This document shows, piece after piece, positions 51,393 through 60,737 of a stretch of 64,000 nt of DNA; within the stretch, counting starts at the first letter, position 1, and every line of letters starts with the position of its first letter. The DNA comes from Bacillus_BD sp050389805. GTDB taxonomy: Bacteria > Bacillota > Bacilli > Bacillales > Cytobacillaceae. The notes under the pieces were generated by a model. It did not search any database, was not told where the DNA came from, and worked only from the letters and a program-made list of their open reading frames with translations. The translations under genes and the position numbers were made by a program. The stretch lies in NCBI RefSeq assembly GCF_050389805.1, contig NZ_CP130945.1, positions 5,087,561 to 5,151,560 of the forward strand. Direction: 5' to 3'.

Positions 51393-52031
51393 TTGTTTAA
51401 ATCAAACAGTAGTTTATTTCATAAATCAAAAAATGGAGAGGTTAGAATACATCATAACGAACAGGATGCACAAAATTTAGTTTCCAAAGCTTTATTTGCA
51501 CAATTGCCTTCAACATTGAGCTCAAGACCTATTGTTTTTGTATGTATTGGAACAGACCGATCAACAGGAGATTCCTTAGGACCATTAATTGGAACCTTGC
51601 TCAAGGATAAAAAACCTCATCCCTTTCATGTGTACGGAACTTTAGATGATCCCATTCATGCTTTAAATTTAGCAGATAGAATCGAAGAAATTCAACTGAC
51701 TCATATCAATCCCTTTATTATTGGAATTGATGCTTGCTTAGGAAGAATGAAAAGTGTTGGAATCATACAAATTGCAAATGGTCCTGTTAAACCAGGTACT
51801 GGAGTTAATAAAGAGCTTCCTGAAGTAGGTAACATTCATATAACAGGAATTGTCAATGTTAGTGGATTTATGGAGTATTTCGTTTTGCAGAATACAAGAT
51901 TACATCTTGTCATGGAAATGGCAAAAACCATTGCGAATGGAATCTACCAAACTAGCCTACACTATCATCGAAAACCTACATTTGTGGATCTTCAACAGAT
52001 ACTTAATAAAGAACAAGAAAAAACCCCTTAA
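51393..52031 (+). CDS. yyaC: Spore protease-like protein YyaC
   Basis: A 212-aa protein of the YyaC family, related to the Gpr germination protease fold and expressed in the forespore. VFVCIGTDRSTGDSLGPLIG and HALNLADRI, then IGIDACLGR and VGNIHITGIVNVSGFMEYFVLQN are conserved. The most likely start is TTG 51393 because AGGGGTGA lies at the right distance; GTG 51384 overlaps that sequence. It faces opposite to its neighbours, as yyaC does in B. subtilis. A terminator follows. Confidence 0.88.
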   Translation: MFKSNSSLFHKSKNGEVRIHHNEQDAQNLVSKALFAQLPSTLSSRPIVFVCIGTDRSTGDSLGPLIGTLLKDKKPHPFHVYGTLDDPIHALNLADRIEEIQLTHINPFIIGIDACLGRMKSVGIIQIANGPVKPGTGVNKELPEVGNIHITGIVNVSGFMEYFVLQNTRLHLVMEMAKTIANGIYQTSLHYHRKPTFVDLQQILNKEQEKTP

Positions 52032-52034
52032 CAG

Positions 52035-52076
52035 AAGCCGCTTTCTAACAAATTTGTATGAAAGCGGCCTTTCTTT
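52035..52076 (+). terminator. Terminator of yyaC
   Basis: GCCGCTTTC pairs with GAAAGCGGC, followed by CTTTCTTT. Confidence 0.85.
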
Positions 52077-52084
52077 AAAAATGA

Positions 52085-52795
52085 TTAGTTCATGTAATGG
52101 AGAAGGGTCACAATAATCGCAACAATCAATATTCCCGGAAGAAGATTTGCAACACGGATTTTGGTTAACCCTAGCATGTTTAGACCGATTGCCAAAATCA
52201 TCACTCCACCAGTTGCTGTCATCTCAGTAATAAATTGATCCATTAATGCAGCAGGAACCATCTGATTAATATGAGTGGCAAATAAGGCAATCAAACCTTG
52301 ATATAAGAAGACAGGGACTGCTGAAAATAATACACCTAACCCTAGAGTTGTTGTTAAAATAAGAGCCGTAAAACCATCAAGAATCCCTTTTGTGAATAAG
52401 ATATCATGATTACCTCTAATTCCGCTATCTAAAGCCCCTAGAATGGCCATGGCACCAATGACAAAGATCAATGTAGCAGATACAAAACCTTGTGAAATAC
52501 TACCACCTGACTTCAATATCTTTCCCAATTTCTTTTCTAACCAAAGCCCGAGATTATTCAATTGGTCTTCCAATTTAAAAAACTCTCCTAAAATCGCTCC
52601 GAAAACAATACTTAATATAACAATAAGAAAATTATTACTTTCAAAGCCCATTTGCAGTCCCATCACAATGACGGCGAGTCCAATTCCACCCATGACCGTC
52701 TCTTTTGTTTTTTCTGGAATATTACTAAGAACCCTTCCTAAAAAGGCCCCTGCAATAATAAGTGCACTATTAACGATCGTACCTAACAGAACCAT
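52085..52795 (-). CDS. DUF554 family membrane protein (YqgA-like)
   Basis: A 236-aa membrane protein with about seven hydrophobic segments, MVLLGTIVNSALIIAGAFLG at the start and GGIGLAVIVMGLQMG in the second. It is the DUF554/YqgA family; a role as small-solute transporter or channel has been suggested but not established. ATG 52795 follows GGGGTGGAATCA; the earlier GTG at 52804 falls within that Shine-Dalgarno sequence. Convergent with yyaC. Confidence 0.85.
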   Translation of the reverse strand: MVLLGTIVNSALIIAGAFLGRVLSNIPEKTKETVMGGIGLAVIVMGLQMGFESNNFLIVILSIVFGAILGEFFKLEDQLNNLGLWLEKKLGKILKSGGSISQGFVSATLIFVIGAMAILGALDSGIRGNHDILFTKGILDGFTALILTTTLGLGVLFSAVPVFLYQGLIALFATHINQMVPAALMDQFITEMTATGGVMILAIGLNMLGLTKIRVANLLPGILIVAIIVTLLHYMN

Positions 52796-52860
52796 TGATT
52801 CCACCCCATAATCTCTATAAGAAAAATTTCAAAATGAATATGAACATATTATCACTAAAT

Positions 52861-52965
52861 GAGAAAAGCGCAAGAGGAAAAACGATAGGCACGACAGGGC
52901 GAATCGATGTTATCGTAATGGTTGTGGAAGAAACGGGAATTCACTATTCACTAGGCTATGGAGCC
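52861..52965 (+). repeat. Intergenic repeat family A, truncated copy
   Basis: Begins GAGAAAAGCGCAAGAGGAAA and carries GATAGGCACGACAG, AATCGATGTTATCG and ATTCACTA-CTAGGC, the 3' half of copies 1 and 3, but lacks the terminal AGCTAGAC. It lies between the DUF554 gene and the spo0J terminator. Confidence 0.55.
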
Positions 52966-52971
52966 CAATAC

Positions 52972-53005
52972 AAAAAAATAAACCATCTCATTTATGATGG
53001 TTTAT
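52972..53005 (-). terminator. Terminator of soj-spo0J
   Basis: ATAAACCATC pairs with GATGGTTTAT; on the minus strand it is followed by TTTTTTTG. Confidence 0.85.
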
Positions 53006-53007
53006 CA

Positions 53008-53868
53008 TTAGTGGGTTTCTAATAATTCTAGAATCCGATTTAAATCTTCTGTTGAGAGAAATTCAATTTCGATTTTCCCTTTTTCTTTATTTTTACTCTG
53101 CTTAATGGTAACAGGTGTTCCAAATCGATTTCTTAAATTTGATTCTTGCTCTTTGATAAAGATATCTTTTTCTTGAACCGGTTTTTGTGTTTCACGTGAA
53201 ACAGGTTCATTTAATTGATGAATTAACTTTTCTAATTGACGTACATTTAATCCTTCATTAATAACCTTTTCAACTACAGAAGGGAGAGCTTCCTTCTTGC
53301 GAAGTCCTAGAAGGGCACGACCATGACCCATCGAAATTTTTCCATCAGAAATTAACTCTTGAATCTTTGTTGGAAGCGAGAGTAGCCGAACATGATTGGC
53401 AATATGTGGGCGACTTTTTCCTAACCGTTTGGCTAATTCCTCTTGCGTAATTTTTAATTTTTCTAATAGCAGTTGATAGGCTGATGCCTCTTCTATCGGT
53501 GTCAAATCTTCGCGTTGTAGATTTTCTAGAACAGCCAGTTCCATCATCTGCTGCTCTGAAAGTTCCCGTACAACGACTGGAACCTTGTCTAATTTAGCCT
53601 CTTTGGCAGCACGGAAGCGTCTTTCACCAACCACAATCTCATAACCTTTAATAGACTTACGAACAATTAAAGGTTGAAGAATCCCATGTTCAATAATGGA
53701 TTGTTTCAATTCTTCAATCGCGACTGCATCAAAAAATTTCCGTGGTTGATAAGGGTTAGGTCTACATTCTGAAGTCTTTATTTCTCTGATGACTTCCTCT
53801 TTTCCTATTTCCGTAATATCCGTTTTAGAAAAGATTGCATCCAAACCTTTTCCTAGACCTTTAGCCAT
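53008..53868 (-). CDS. spo0J: Chromosome-partitioning protein ParB / Spo0J
   Basis: A 286-aa CTP-dependent sliding clamp that loads at parS and recruits SMC. The N-terminal Soj-binding stretch (MAKGLGKGLDAIF), CTP-binding core ENLQREDLTPIEEA and GERRFRAAKEA, the helix-turn-helix (ITQEELAKRLGKSRPHIANH) and a C-terminal dimerisation tail are complete. Overlaps soj by 8 bp. Its own coding sequence contains a perfect parS site at 53188-53203. Confidence 0.98.
   Translation of the reverse strand: MAKGLGKGLDAIFSKTDITEIGKEEVIREIKTSECRPNPYQPRKFFDAVAIEELKQSIIEHGILQPLIVRKSIKGYEIVVGERRFRAAKEAKLDKVPVVVRELSEQQMMELAVLENLQREDLTPIEEASAYQLLLEKLKITQEELAKRLGKSRPHIANHVRLLSLPTKIQELISDGKISMGHGRALLGLRKKEALPSVVEKVINEGLNVRQLEKLIHQLNEPVSRETQKPVQEKDIFIKEQESNLRNRFGTPVTIKQSKNKEKGKIEIEFLSTEDLNRILELLETH
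53188..53203. promoter_or_regulatory. parS site within spo0J
   Basis: TGTTTCACGTGAAACA, a perfect 16-bp palindrome matching the Spo0J-binding consensus TGTTNCACGTGAAACA. Its position inside spo0J is the same as in other bacilli, about 11 kb from oriC. Confidence 0.97.
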
Positions 53869-54622
53869 TTGTCACCACTTCCTTTGCTAAATCGATATAC
53901 ATTTCTGCACCACGAGATTTAGGATCATAAACAATAATTGGTTCTCCATGACTTGGAGCCTCACTTAAACGGATATTCCTCGGAATAATTGTCTTATACA
54001 CTTTATCTTGAAAATACTTTTTCACTTCTTCAATGACCTGTAGCCCTAAGTTGGTACGAGCATCAAGCATCGTTAAAAGAACACCTTCAACCTTTAAATC
54101 CTCATTCAAATGCTTCTGAACGAGCCTAACTGTATTTAAAAGCTGACTTAAACCTTCTAATGCATAGTATTCACATTGAACAGGGATCATAACGGAATCA
54201 GAAGCAGTAAGTGCATTTAATGTCAGTAGCCCTAATGAAGGAGGGCAATCTATGATAATATAATCAAAATCATCTTTGATACCTTCAAGTGCTCGTTTTA
54301 GACGAACTTCTCTTGAAATGGTTGGAACTAATTCTATTTCCGCTCCAGCTAATTGAATTGTAGCTGGTATACAATATAAGTTTTCAACATTTGTCGGTCT
54401 AATAACAATACTTGCCTCTACATCATCTACTAATACATCATAAATACATTGGTCAACATCCGCTTTTTCAATACCAACTCCGCTAGTAGCATTACCTTGG
54501 GGATCAATATCAACCATTAACACTTTATAACCAATATTAGCCAAACAGGCACCCAAATTAACAGAAGTGGTCGTTTTTCCAACGCCGCCTTTTTGATTGG
54601 CTATTGATATCACCTTGCCCAT
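53861..54622 (-). CDS. soj: Chromosome-partitioning ATPase ParA / Soj
   Basis: A 253-aa ParA ATPase: deviant Walker A KGGVGKTT (about 10-17), ITVNLGACL-like following helix, Walker B IIIDCPPSLG and the C-terminal basic helix. It moves ParB-parS complexes and controls DnaA activity. ATG 54622 has GGTGACAAC upstream and gives MGKVISIANQKGG, the family start; the 11-codon extension upstream has no support. First gene of soj-spo0J. Confidence 0.97.
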   Translation of the reverse strand: MGKVISIANQKGGVGKTTTSVNLGACLANIGYKVLMVDIDPQGNATSGVGIEKADVDQCIYDVLVDDVEASIVIRPTNVENLYCIPATIQLAGAEIELVPTISREVRLKRALEGIKDDFDYIIIDCPPSLGLLTLNALTASDSVMIPVQCEYYALEGLSQLLNTVRLVQKHLNEDLKVEGVLLTMLDARTNLGLQVIEEVKKYFQDKVYKTIIPRNIRLSEAPSHGEPIIVYDPKSRGAEMYIDLAKEVVTNG

Positions 54623-54661
54623 GTTGTCACCTACCTTTATTTCCATGGAAATCAATCAAAT

Positions 54662-54735
54662 TTGTCCGTCGAATTTCCTTTAAAAAATCCGAGACATCCG
54701 CCGGAGGCTTTAAGGAAAATCTAATTTACAAGAAT
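54662..54735. repeat. Intergenic repeat family B, copy 1
   Basis: Contains CCGTCGAATTTCC and TTTAAAAAATCCGAGACATC then CGCCGGAGGCTTT. The same blocks occur in the same order at 60738-60835. It lies between soj and noc. Confidence 0.65.
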
Positions 54736-54814
54736 TTAAGATTGTAAATCATATTATCTATTTTATCATGATTAATAAAATAATAGATGGATATTTGGAA
54801 TCAATGATTTGCAA

Positions 54815-54852
54815 AAAAGAAAGAAACTAAAATCCACATGTTTAGTTTCTTT
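54815..54852 (-). terminator. Terminator of noc
   Basis: AAGAAACTAAA pairs with TTTAGTTTCTT; on the minus strand a T-rich tail TTCTTTTTT follows. So soj-spo0J forms a separate transcript. Confidence 0.85.
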
Positions 54853-54901
54853 TCATATCTGAGGTATATATTAAAGTAGTTTAAGAGAATAAAAAATATC
54901 A

Positions 54902-55783
54902 TTAAGACTTTTTCTTTGGTATTTTAATTGTAAATTGATAATAATCCTCAAATTCCTCTTCTGCTGAGTCAAGGTTAATCCCGCTATCTGAAACCATAGA
55001 TAATGATTGGCGGATGGTATTAACCGCTATTCTCATATCTTTACTAAATGCTTTTCTTTTTGGCTTTGGTTTCTCATTATTTTGCTGAAGTAATTTGGCA
55101 ACACGATCTTCTGTTTGTTTTACATTGAGATTTTTTTCAATCATTTCATGCAGCAATTTGATTTGTTTTTCGGGATCTTTTAATGGAATAAGTGCTCGTG
55201 CATGTCTTTCCGTAATGGTTTTATTTAAGAGTGCATCCTGTACTTCTTGAGGAAGCTTCAGTAAGCGAAGCTTGTTTGCAACCGTTGATTGACCTTTTCC
55301 TAAGCGCTGGGCTAATGCTTCCTGTGTTAACTGATGTAATTCGAGCAGTTTTCCGTAGGCCATGGCCTCTTCAATTGGTGAGAGCTCTTCTCTTTGTAAG
55401 TTTTCAATTAATGCAACGGATGCCGTTTCCGTATCATTAAAATTTTTAACAATTGCCGGGACTAAATCCCAGCCTAGTTTTTTCATCGCACGCCATCGTC
55501 GTTCACCAGCAATAATTTCAAAGTTTTTTGGATCAAACTCTCGAACAACGATGGGTTGAATAATTCCATGGGTATGGATTGTACGAGCTAATTCTTCAAT
55601 TTTTTCATCATCAAAAACGGTTCTTGGCTGGAACCGATTTGGGATAATTTGATCTATTGGAATTTTTTTAACTTCTTCATTTTCTACCATTTCGTCTAGT
55701 TCGGCAGATTCAACTGACTCCTCTATTGTTTCCCGTTCTTCCTTTTCACCTAGTCCAAAAAGTCGTGAAAAAGAATTTTTCAT
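54902..55783 (-). CDS. noc: Nucleoid occlusion protein Noc
   Basis: A 293-aa ParB paralogue that binds Noc-binding sites around the chromosome and blocks division over the nucleoid. The N-terminal amphipathic membrane-targeting helix (MKNSFSRLFGLGEKEE) distinguishes it from Spo0J. PNRFQPRTVFDD, GERRWRAMKK, ENLQREELSPIEEAMAYG and the helix-turn-helix QEALAQRLGKGQSTVANKLR follow. I start at ATG 55783 (B. subtilis-like MKxSFSR); a GTG one codon upstream is possible. Confidence 0.96.
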   Translation of the reverse strand: MKNSFSRLFGLGEKEERETIEESVESAELDEMVENEEVKKIPIDQIIPNRFQPRTVFDDEKIEELARTIHTHGIIQPIVVREFDPKNFEIIAGERRWRAMKKLGWDLVPAIVKNFNDTETASVALIENLQREELSPIEEAMAYGKLLELHQLTQEALAQRLGKGQSTVANKLRLLKLPQEVQDALLNKTITERHARALIPLKDPEKQIKLLHEMIEKNLNVKQTEDRVAKLLQQNNEKPKPKRKAFSKDMRIAVNTIRQSLSMVSDSGINLDSAEEEFEDYYQFTIKIPKKKS

Positions 55784-55914
55784 CACCCTGCACCACCTTT
55801 ATGAAAGTCCCTATACTATTTATTCTTGAAAAAAATGACAAGTCCTTCTATCACTATCCTAATATTTTTCATGTCTATTAAAAATTATGCCATAATTTGA
55901 TAGAAAAGGGTACA

Positions 55915-56631
55915 CTATTCAATTGGGCTTCGATTTGGTGTACCGGGTTTCCTAGGGTACTTCTTTGGAGTAGACTTTACCTTTTCAATGATATAAATAT
56001 TCCGTTCACTTTCCTCCACAGGCAAGGTAAAGGAGTATGACTCTTTTACTTGTCCTCCTAATAATGAAATAGCCTTATTGCCAGCCTGAAGTTCTTCTCC
56101 CCCTCCAGCACCTTTCATCGCAATAAATACCCCGCCCTTTTTGACTAACGGTAGGCATAGTTCACTTAATACAGACATTCTTGCAACAGCCCTTGCTGTC
56201 ACCACATCATAGGATTCTCGATGTTCAGGGAGGTGACCAAAGGTTTCTGCACGGTCATGGATAAATTGGACATTTTCCAATTTTAGCCCATCTGCTAAAT
56301 GTTGAAGAAAGTTTATTCTTTTATTAAGCGAGTCAACAATTGTTACTTTTATCGTTGGGAAGGCAATTTTAATTGGTATGCTAGGAAAACCTGCACCGGC
56401 CCCAACATCGCAAATCTTAAGTGGACGATTAAAATCGTAATAAAATCCAGCTGTAACGGAATCAAAAAAATGTTTTAAATAAACATCCTCTTTTTCTGTA
56501 ATAGCGGTTAAATTCATTTTTTCATTCCATTCAACCAACGTTTCATAATAGGATTCATATTGCTGTACTTGGAGCGGAGTAAGAGCAATCCCTTTCTCCG
56601 CTAAACTTGTAATAAACTGTTCCTTATTCAT
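55915..56631 (-). CDS. rsmG: 16S rRNA (guanine-527 N7)-methyltransferase
   Basis: A 238-aa SAM-dependent methyltransferase (GidB). LKICDVGAGAGFPSIPIKIAF is the SAM-binding motif I region; VTARAVARMSVL and FIAMKGAGG are conserved. Modifies G527 in the 530 loop. Start after AAAGGATTGACCC. Between noc and mnmG in the conserved origin order, separated from mnmG by a repeat element. Confidence 0.97.
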   Translation of the reverse strand: MNKEQFITSLAEKGIALTPLQVQQYESYYETLVEWNEKMNLTAITEKEDVYLKHFFDSVTAGFYYDFNRPLKICDVGAGAGFPSIPIKIAFPTIKVTIVDSLNKRINFLQHLADGLKLENVQFIHDRAETFGHLPEHRESYDVVTARAVARMSVLSELCLPLVKKGGVFIAMKGAGGGEELQAGNKAISLLGGQVKESYSFTLPVEESERNIYIIEKVKSTPKKYPRKPGTPNRSPIE

Positions 56632-56673
56632 GGGTCAATCCTTTCTAAAAGAAATGCTCGGTTAAACTCCGTT

Positions 56674-56806
56674 GTTGATTTCCATTTCATACACTTCACC
56701 TTCCGCTCAGCTACACCTGAGCTACCTTGACACTTTTGTGTTGGGATAGCAATTCCCCCGCAGAGTCTTCGTGCTTTCCCTAAATCAACAGTAGTTCTAA
56801 ATCAAC
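56674..56806. repeat. Intergenic repeat family C (GTTGATTT...AAATCAAC element), degenerate
   Basis: Bounded by GTTGATTTCC and AAATCAAC, with CACTTC-CCTTCCGC, a GCTCAG/CTGAGC hairpin and CCCCCGCAGAGTCTTCGTGCTTTCCC inside. It resembles the widespread Bacillaceae element with GTTGATTTCCGC ends. It lies in the 231-bp gap between mnmG and rsmG; the right end repeats TTCTAAATCAACA. Confidence 0.55.
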
Positions 56807-56862
56807 ATTTACCTTTAACACAGCAAAAAAAAGTAAAAGCTAAACCGTTATATCTTTATCTT

Positions 56863-58755
56863 TCATTCATTAGATACTCGTGCTATCTTTCCTTGCTCCA
56901 AATAGACAAGTAAAATTGAAATATCAGCAGGATTAACACCCGATATTCGTGATGCTTGTGCTAAGGATAGTGGATGGATTTTTTTCAATTTTTGTCTAGC
57001 TTCTGTAGCGATTCCTGTTATTGCGTCATAGTCGATATTTTCGGGGATTTTTTTATCCTCCATTTTTTTGAGTCGTTCTACTTGCTGTAATGACTTTTCG
57101 ATATAACCTTCATATTTTATTTGAATTTCTACTTGTTCTTTTACCTCGTAATCAAGCTCTTGGTCACTTTTAGCAAGTAATTCAATATGACCGTAATTCA
57201 TTTCAGGTCGTTTTAATAAATCAGAAGCTCTGATTCCATCTTTAAGTCCACTTCCGCCAACACTCTTGATTAGCTCTTGTACCTGTTCATTTGGCTTTAA
57301 AATCAAGTTCTTTAAACGTTTAATCTCAGTTTCAATTGCCGCCTTTTTCACTTTAAACTTCTCATAACGTTCTTCTGAAATGAGTCCGATTTTATATCCA
57401 TATTCAGTTAAGCGTAAGTCACAGTTATCATGTCGCAGCAGTAGTCGGTATTCCGCTCTTGAAGTTAGTAATCGATAAGGCTCATTTGTCCCCTTTGTAA
57501 CAAGATCATCAATTAAAACTCCAATGTAGGCCTCTGAACGACTTAGAATTAATTCATCCCCTTTATCCAACGCATTTAATCCGGCATTAATCCCTGCCAT
57601 TAGCCCTTGAGCTCCAGCCTCTTCATATCCGGATGTCCCATTAATTTGCCCTGCTGTATAAAGGTTTTTAATAATCTTCGTTTCCAATGTAGGCCATAAT
57701 TGTGATGGATCAACTGCATCATATTCAATGGCATATCCTGCTCGCATCATTTGAGCGTTTTCTAAGCCTGGTATCGTTCTTAAAATCCGATGCTGGACAT
57801 CTTCAGGCATACTCGTCGATAACCCTTGAACATAGACCTCATCTGTATTACGCCCCTCAGGCTCAAGGAAGATTTGATGTCTCGGTTTATCACTAAAACG
57901 GACAATTTTATCCTCAATCGAAGGACAATAACGAGCCCCCGTGCCTTTTACCATGCCAGAGAACATAGGAGCACGATGAAGATTTTCATTGATAATGGAA
58001 TGTGTCGTTTCATTCGTATAAGTAAGCCAACATGGCAATTGGTCTGTTATATATTTCGTTGTTTCATATGAGAATGCTTGTGGAACATCGTCACCTGGTT
58101 GAATTTCGGTCTTGCTGTAATCGATTGAGTGACTATTTACTCTTGGTGGTGTTCCTGTTTTAAAACGAACTAGATTAAAACCCAGCTCCTGTAGGTTCTC
58201 AGACAGTTTAATCGATGGTACCTGATTATTGGGACCACTTGAATACTTTAATTCACCGAGAATAATTTCACCACGCAAATACGTACCTGTCGTAATAATG
58301 ACAGTTTTAGCTGAATAAACAGCCCCCGTCTGCGTAATAATTCCCTTACAAATGCCGTCCTCAACAACTAGCTCCTCAACCATTCCTTGAACTAATGTGA
58401 GATTCTTTTGACCTTCAAGTGTCTTTTTCATTTCCATTGAATAAGCATTTTTATCTGCTTGAGCTCGTAAGGCTCGAACGGCAGGACCTTTGCCTGTATT
58501 CAACATTCTCATTTGAATATAGGTCTTATCTACATTTTTTGCCATCTCACCACCGAGTGCATCAATTTCTCTTACTACGATCCCTTTTGCCGGTCCACCA
58601 ACAGATGGATTACAAGGCATAAAGGCAACCATATCTAAATTGATCGTGACCATTAATGTTTTGGCACCGAGACGTGCAGCTGCAAGTCCTGCCTCACAGC
58701 CTGCATGTCCCGCCCCTACAACGATCACATCATAACTTCCTGCATCATATTGCAT
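56863..58755 (-). CDS. mnmG: tRNA uridine-5-carboxymethylaminomethyl(34) synthesis enzyme MnmG
   Basis: A 630-aa FAD protein that with MnmE installs the cmnm5 group on wobble U34. FAD site DVIVVGAGHAGCEAGLAAAR (about 8-27), PCNPSVGGPAKG, GTGARYCPSIEDK, AGQINGTSGYEEAGAQG and the C-terminal MnmE-binding helices. The start is ATG 58755 (MQYDAGSYDV) with GGGAGGCACTTTT upstream; the longer frame to 58824 runs into a repeat element. Confidence 0.97.
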   Translation of the reverse strand: MQYDAGSYDVIVVGAGHAGCEAGLAAARLGAKTLMVTINLDMVAFMPCNPSVGGPAKGIVVREIDALGGEMAKNVDKTYIQMRMLNTGKGPAVRALRAQADKNAYSMEMKKTLEGQKNLTLVQGMVEELVVEDGICKGIITQTGAVYSAKTVIITTGTYLRGEIILGELKYSSGPNNQVPSIKLSENLQELGFNLVRFKTGTPPRVNSHSIDYSKTEIQPGDDVPQAFSYETTKYITDQLPCWLTYTNETTHSIINENLHRAPMFSGMVKGTGARYCPSIEDKIVRFSDKPRHQIFLEPEGRNTDEVYVQGLSTSMPEDVQHRILRTIPGLENAQMMRAGYAIEYDAVDPSQLWPTLETKIIKNLYTAGQINGTSGYEEAGAQGLMAGINAGLNALDKGDELILSRSEAYIGVLIDDLVTKGTNEPYRLLTSRAEYRLLLRHDNCDLRLTEYGYKIGLISEERYEKFKVKKAAIETEIKRLKNLILKPNEQVQELIKSVGGSGLKDGIRASDLLKRPEMNYGHIELLAKSDQELDYEVKEQVEIQIKYEGYIEKSLQQVERLKKMEDKKIPENIDYDAITGIATEARQKLKKIHPLSLAQASRISGVNPADISILLVYLEQGKIARVSNE

Positions 58756-58771
58756 AAAAGTGCCTCCCTTT

Positions 58772-58976
58772 TGAAAAGCGCAAGCGCATGCTCCCCCTGA
58801 AGTCTGCACAAGACGAGTCGTCAAGAAGATTGATCTTTAATCTTCTTGACGAATTGTAAGAAATGTATAGGTGACTACCCAGGGACTTATGTCTTGACAA
58901 GTACTTCTTAAGGCGTTCTTTGCCTTTAGAAGTACTTGACTAGACCCGAGCACTAGGAGCCGACACTAGACAAGCT
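58772..58976 (+). repeat. Intergenic repeat family A, copy 4
   Basis: Starts GAAAAGCGCAAGCGCATGCTCC and ends GGAGCCGACACTAGAC. It contains two long hairpins: GTCAAGAAGATTGA/TTCTTGAC (58811-58852) and CAAGTACTTCTTAAGG-like with TTTAGAAGTACTTG (58898-58939). It takes up half of the 394-bp gap between mnmG and mnmE; the rest is AT-rich with TTCGGAACCCTTCGAAGGC (59088-59106), nothing coding. Confidence 0.65.
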
Positions 58977-59149
58977 TGTGGCGAATAGAGGGGGATGACT
59001 GCTTGCGCTATACATAATCAAATTTCAAAAAACTTATACTTTCTTAATAAAAAACAAATCTACTTCTATAGCGGACATTCGGAACCCTTCGAAGGCCTTC
59101 CGAAAAACCTCAGAACGGGTTGCGAAACTTTTATTCGTGTTCCGAATCA

Positions 59150-60535
59150 CTATTTTCCTAAACAAAATTGTGAAAACAATTGATTAATTAAACTTTCTTG
59201 TACAGTATCACCAATAATCTCCCCAAGTAATTCCCATGTTCTTGTTAAATCAATTTGCAGAATATCAATTGGAGTACCTAACTCAATTCCTTCTAAAACA
59301 TCATTAATGGACTGATAGGCTTGATTCAATAGAGCGATATGGCGACTGTTAGATACATACGTCATATCTCCTGCTTCAATAGAGCCCGTAAAGAAAAGGT
59401 CTGCAATCGCTTGTTCAAGCTCTTCAACTCCCTTTTCCTCAATAATCGCCGTTGTGATCACTTTATGATGGCCTGCAAGCTGTTGTACTCGATCCATATT
59501 AATTTTCTGTGGCAAGTCTGTCTTATTGACAATAACAATCACGTCCATACCGGCTACTGCTTCAAATAGTTTTTCATCCTCAGGCGTTAACTCATCTGAA
59601 TAATTAAGAACTAATAAAATTAAATCCGCTTCTTTCAGAACCTGTCTTGACCGTTCAACACCTATTCTTTCTACGATATCTTCTGTTTCACGGATCCCGG
59701 CTGTATCTAATAACCTTAGTGGGACACCTCGTACATTCACATACTCCTCAATTACATCTCGAGTTGTGCCAGGAACATCCGTCACGATCGCTTTGTTTTC
59801 TTGTACCAAACTATTTAAAAGAGAGGATTTTCCGACATTCGGTCGACCTACAATAACCGTAGACAATCCTTCTCGTAAAATTTTCCCTTGCTGAGAGGTT
59901 TGCAATAAACGTTGAACTTCTTTTTTTACATACTCAGATTTTTCCTTAAGCATCTTATGGGTCATTTCTTCGACATCATCGTATTCAGGATAATCTATAT
60001 TTACCTCAACTTGAGCTAATGTTTCAAGGATTTCTTGCCGTAGTCTTTGAATAAGCCTAGATAATCTCCCCTCCATTTGCCCTAACGCTACATTCATAGC
60101 TCGATCCGTTTTTGCACGAATCAAGTCCATGACTGCTTCTGCCTGAGATAAGTCGATTCTTCCATTCAAAAAGGCCCGTTTCGTAAATTCACCAGGCTCC
60201 GCAAGTCTTGCTCCATGTTTTAAACATAACTGTAATACTCTATTTACCGAAACTAACCCACCATGGCAGTTAATTTCCACCACATCTTCTTTTGTAAAAG
60301 TTCTAGGGCCTCGCATAATCGAAACCATGACTTCTTCTGCTACTTCTAATGTCATTGGATCCACGACATGACCATAATGAATCGTATGCGATTTTTCCTC
60401 CGTTATTTTTTTACCATTTATACTTTTAAAAAGCTTCTCAGCTATAGGAAAAGCCTCATCTCCACTTAATCGAACAATAGCGATAGCTCCTTCACCCATC
60501 GGCGTCGAAATCGCTGCAATTGTATCAAATTCCAT
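59150..60535 (-). CDS. mnmE: tRNA uridine-5-carboxymethylaminomethyl(34) synthesis GTPase MnmE
   Basis: A 461-aa GTPase partner of MnmG. N-terminal formyl-THF-binding domain (MEFDTIAAISTPMGEGAIAI), helical domain, a Ras-like G domain (GRPNVGKSSLLNSL, DTAGIRETED, NKTDLPQ) and the C-terminal CLGK motif essential for the modification. Start ATG 60535 after AGGTGTAAAAGAAGAA. Length normal. Confidence 0.97.
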   Translation of the reverse strand: MEFDTIAAISTPMGEGAIAIVRLSGDEAFPIAEKLFKSINGKKITEEKSHTIHYGHVVDPMTLEVAEEVMVSIMRGPRTFTKEDVVEINCHGGLVSVNRVLQLCLKHGARLAEPGEFTKRAFLNGRIDLSQAEAVMDLIRAKTDRAMNVALGQMEGRLSRLIQRLRQEILETLAQVEVNIDYPEYDDVEEMTHKMLKEKSEYVKKEVQRLLQTSQQGKILREGLSTVIVGRPNVGKSSLLNSLVQENKAIVTDVPGTTRDVIEEYVNVRGVPLRLLDTAGIRETEDIVERIGVERSRQVLKEADLILLVLNYSDELTPEDEKLFEAVAGMDVIVIVNKTDLPQKINMDRVQQLAGHHKVITTAIIEEKGVEELEQAIADLFFTGSIEAGDMTYVSNSRHIALLNQAYQSINDVLEGIELGTPIDILQIDLTRTWELLGEIIGDTVQESLINQLFSQFCLGK

Positions 60536-60652
60536 TTCTTCTTTTACACCTACCTAAAAGACCATACTCTAAGTTCATTTTCAAACCTATCATCCAGTCT
60601 AATATTAATTTTCTTATACACAAGCACAAGATTACCATTATTCCATTTTAAC

Positions 60653-60697
60653 TTATCCACATGTGAATAACAATAAATCACGTATGAATTATCCACA
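60653..60697. promoter_or_regulatory. DnaA-box group between jag and mnmE
   Basis: Perfect TTATCCACA at 60653-60661 and 60689-60697, and an inverted TGTGAATAA (one mismatch) at 60662-60670. They lie about 3 kb from oriC in the 495-bp gap 60536-61030, which otherwise contains repeat family B and the jag terminator. Confidence 0.7.
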
Positions 60698-60737
60698 TTC
60701 ATTCAGTCTTTCATATCTAAAAACATAGTATCAAATT

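Noticed and set aside
58756..58824. 23-codon N-terminal extension of mnmG
   Set aside because: It is repeat-element sequence; ATG 58755 has a good ribosome binding site and the family N-terminus.
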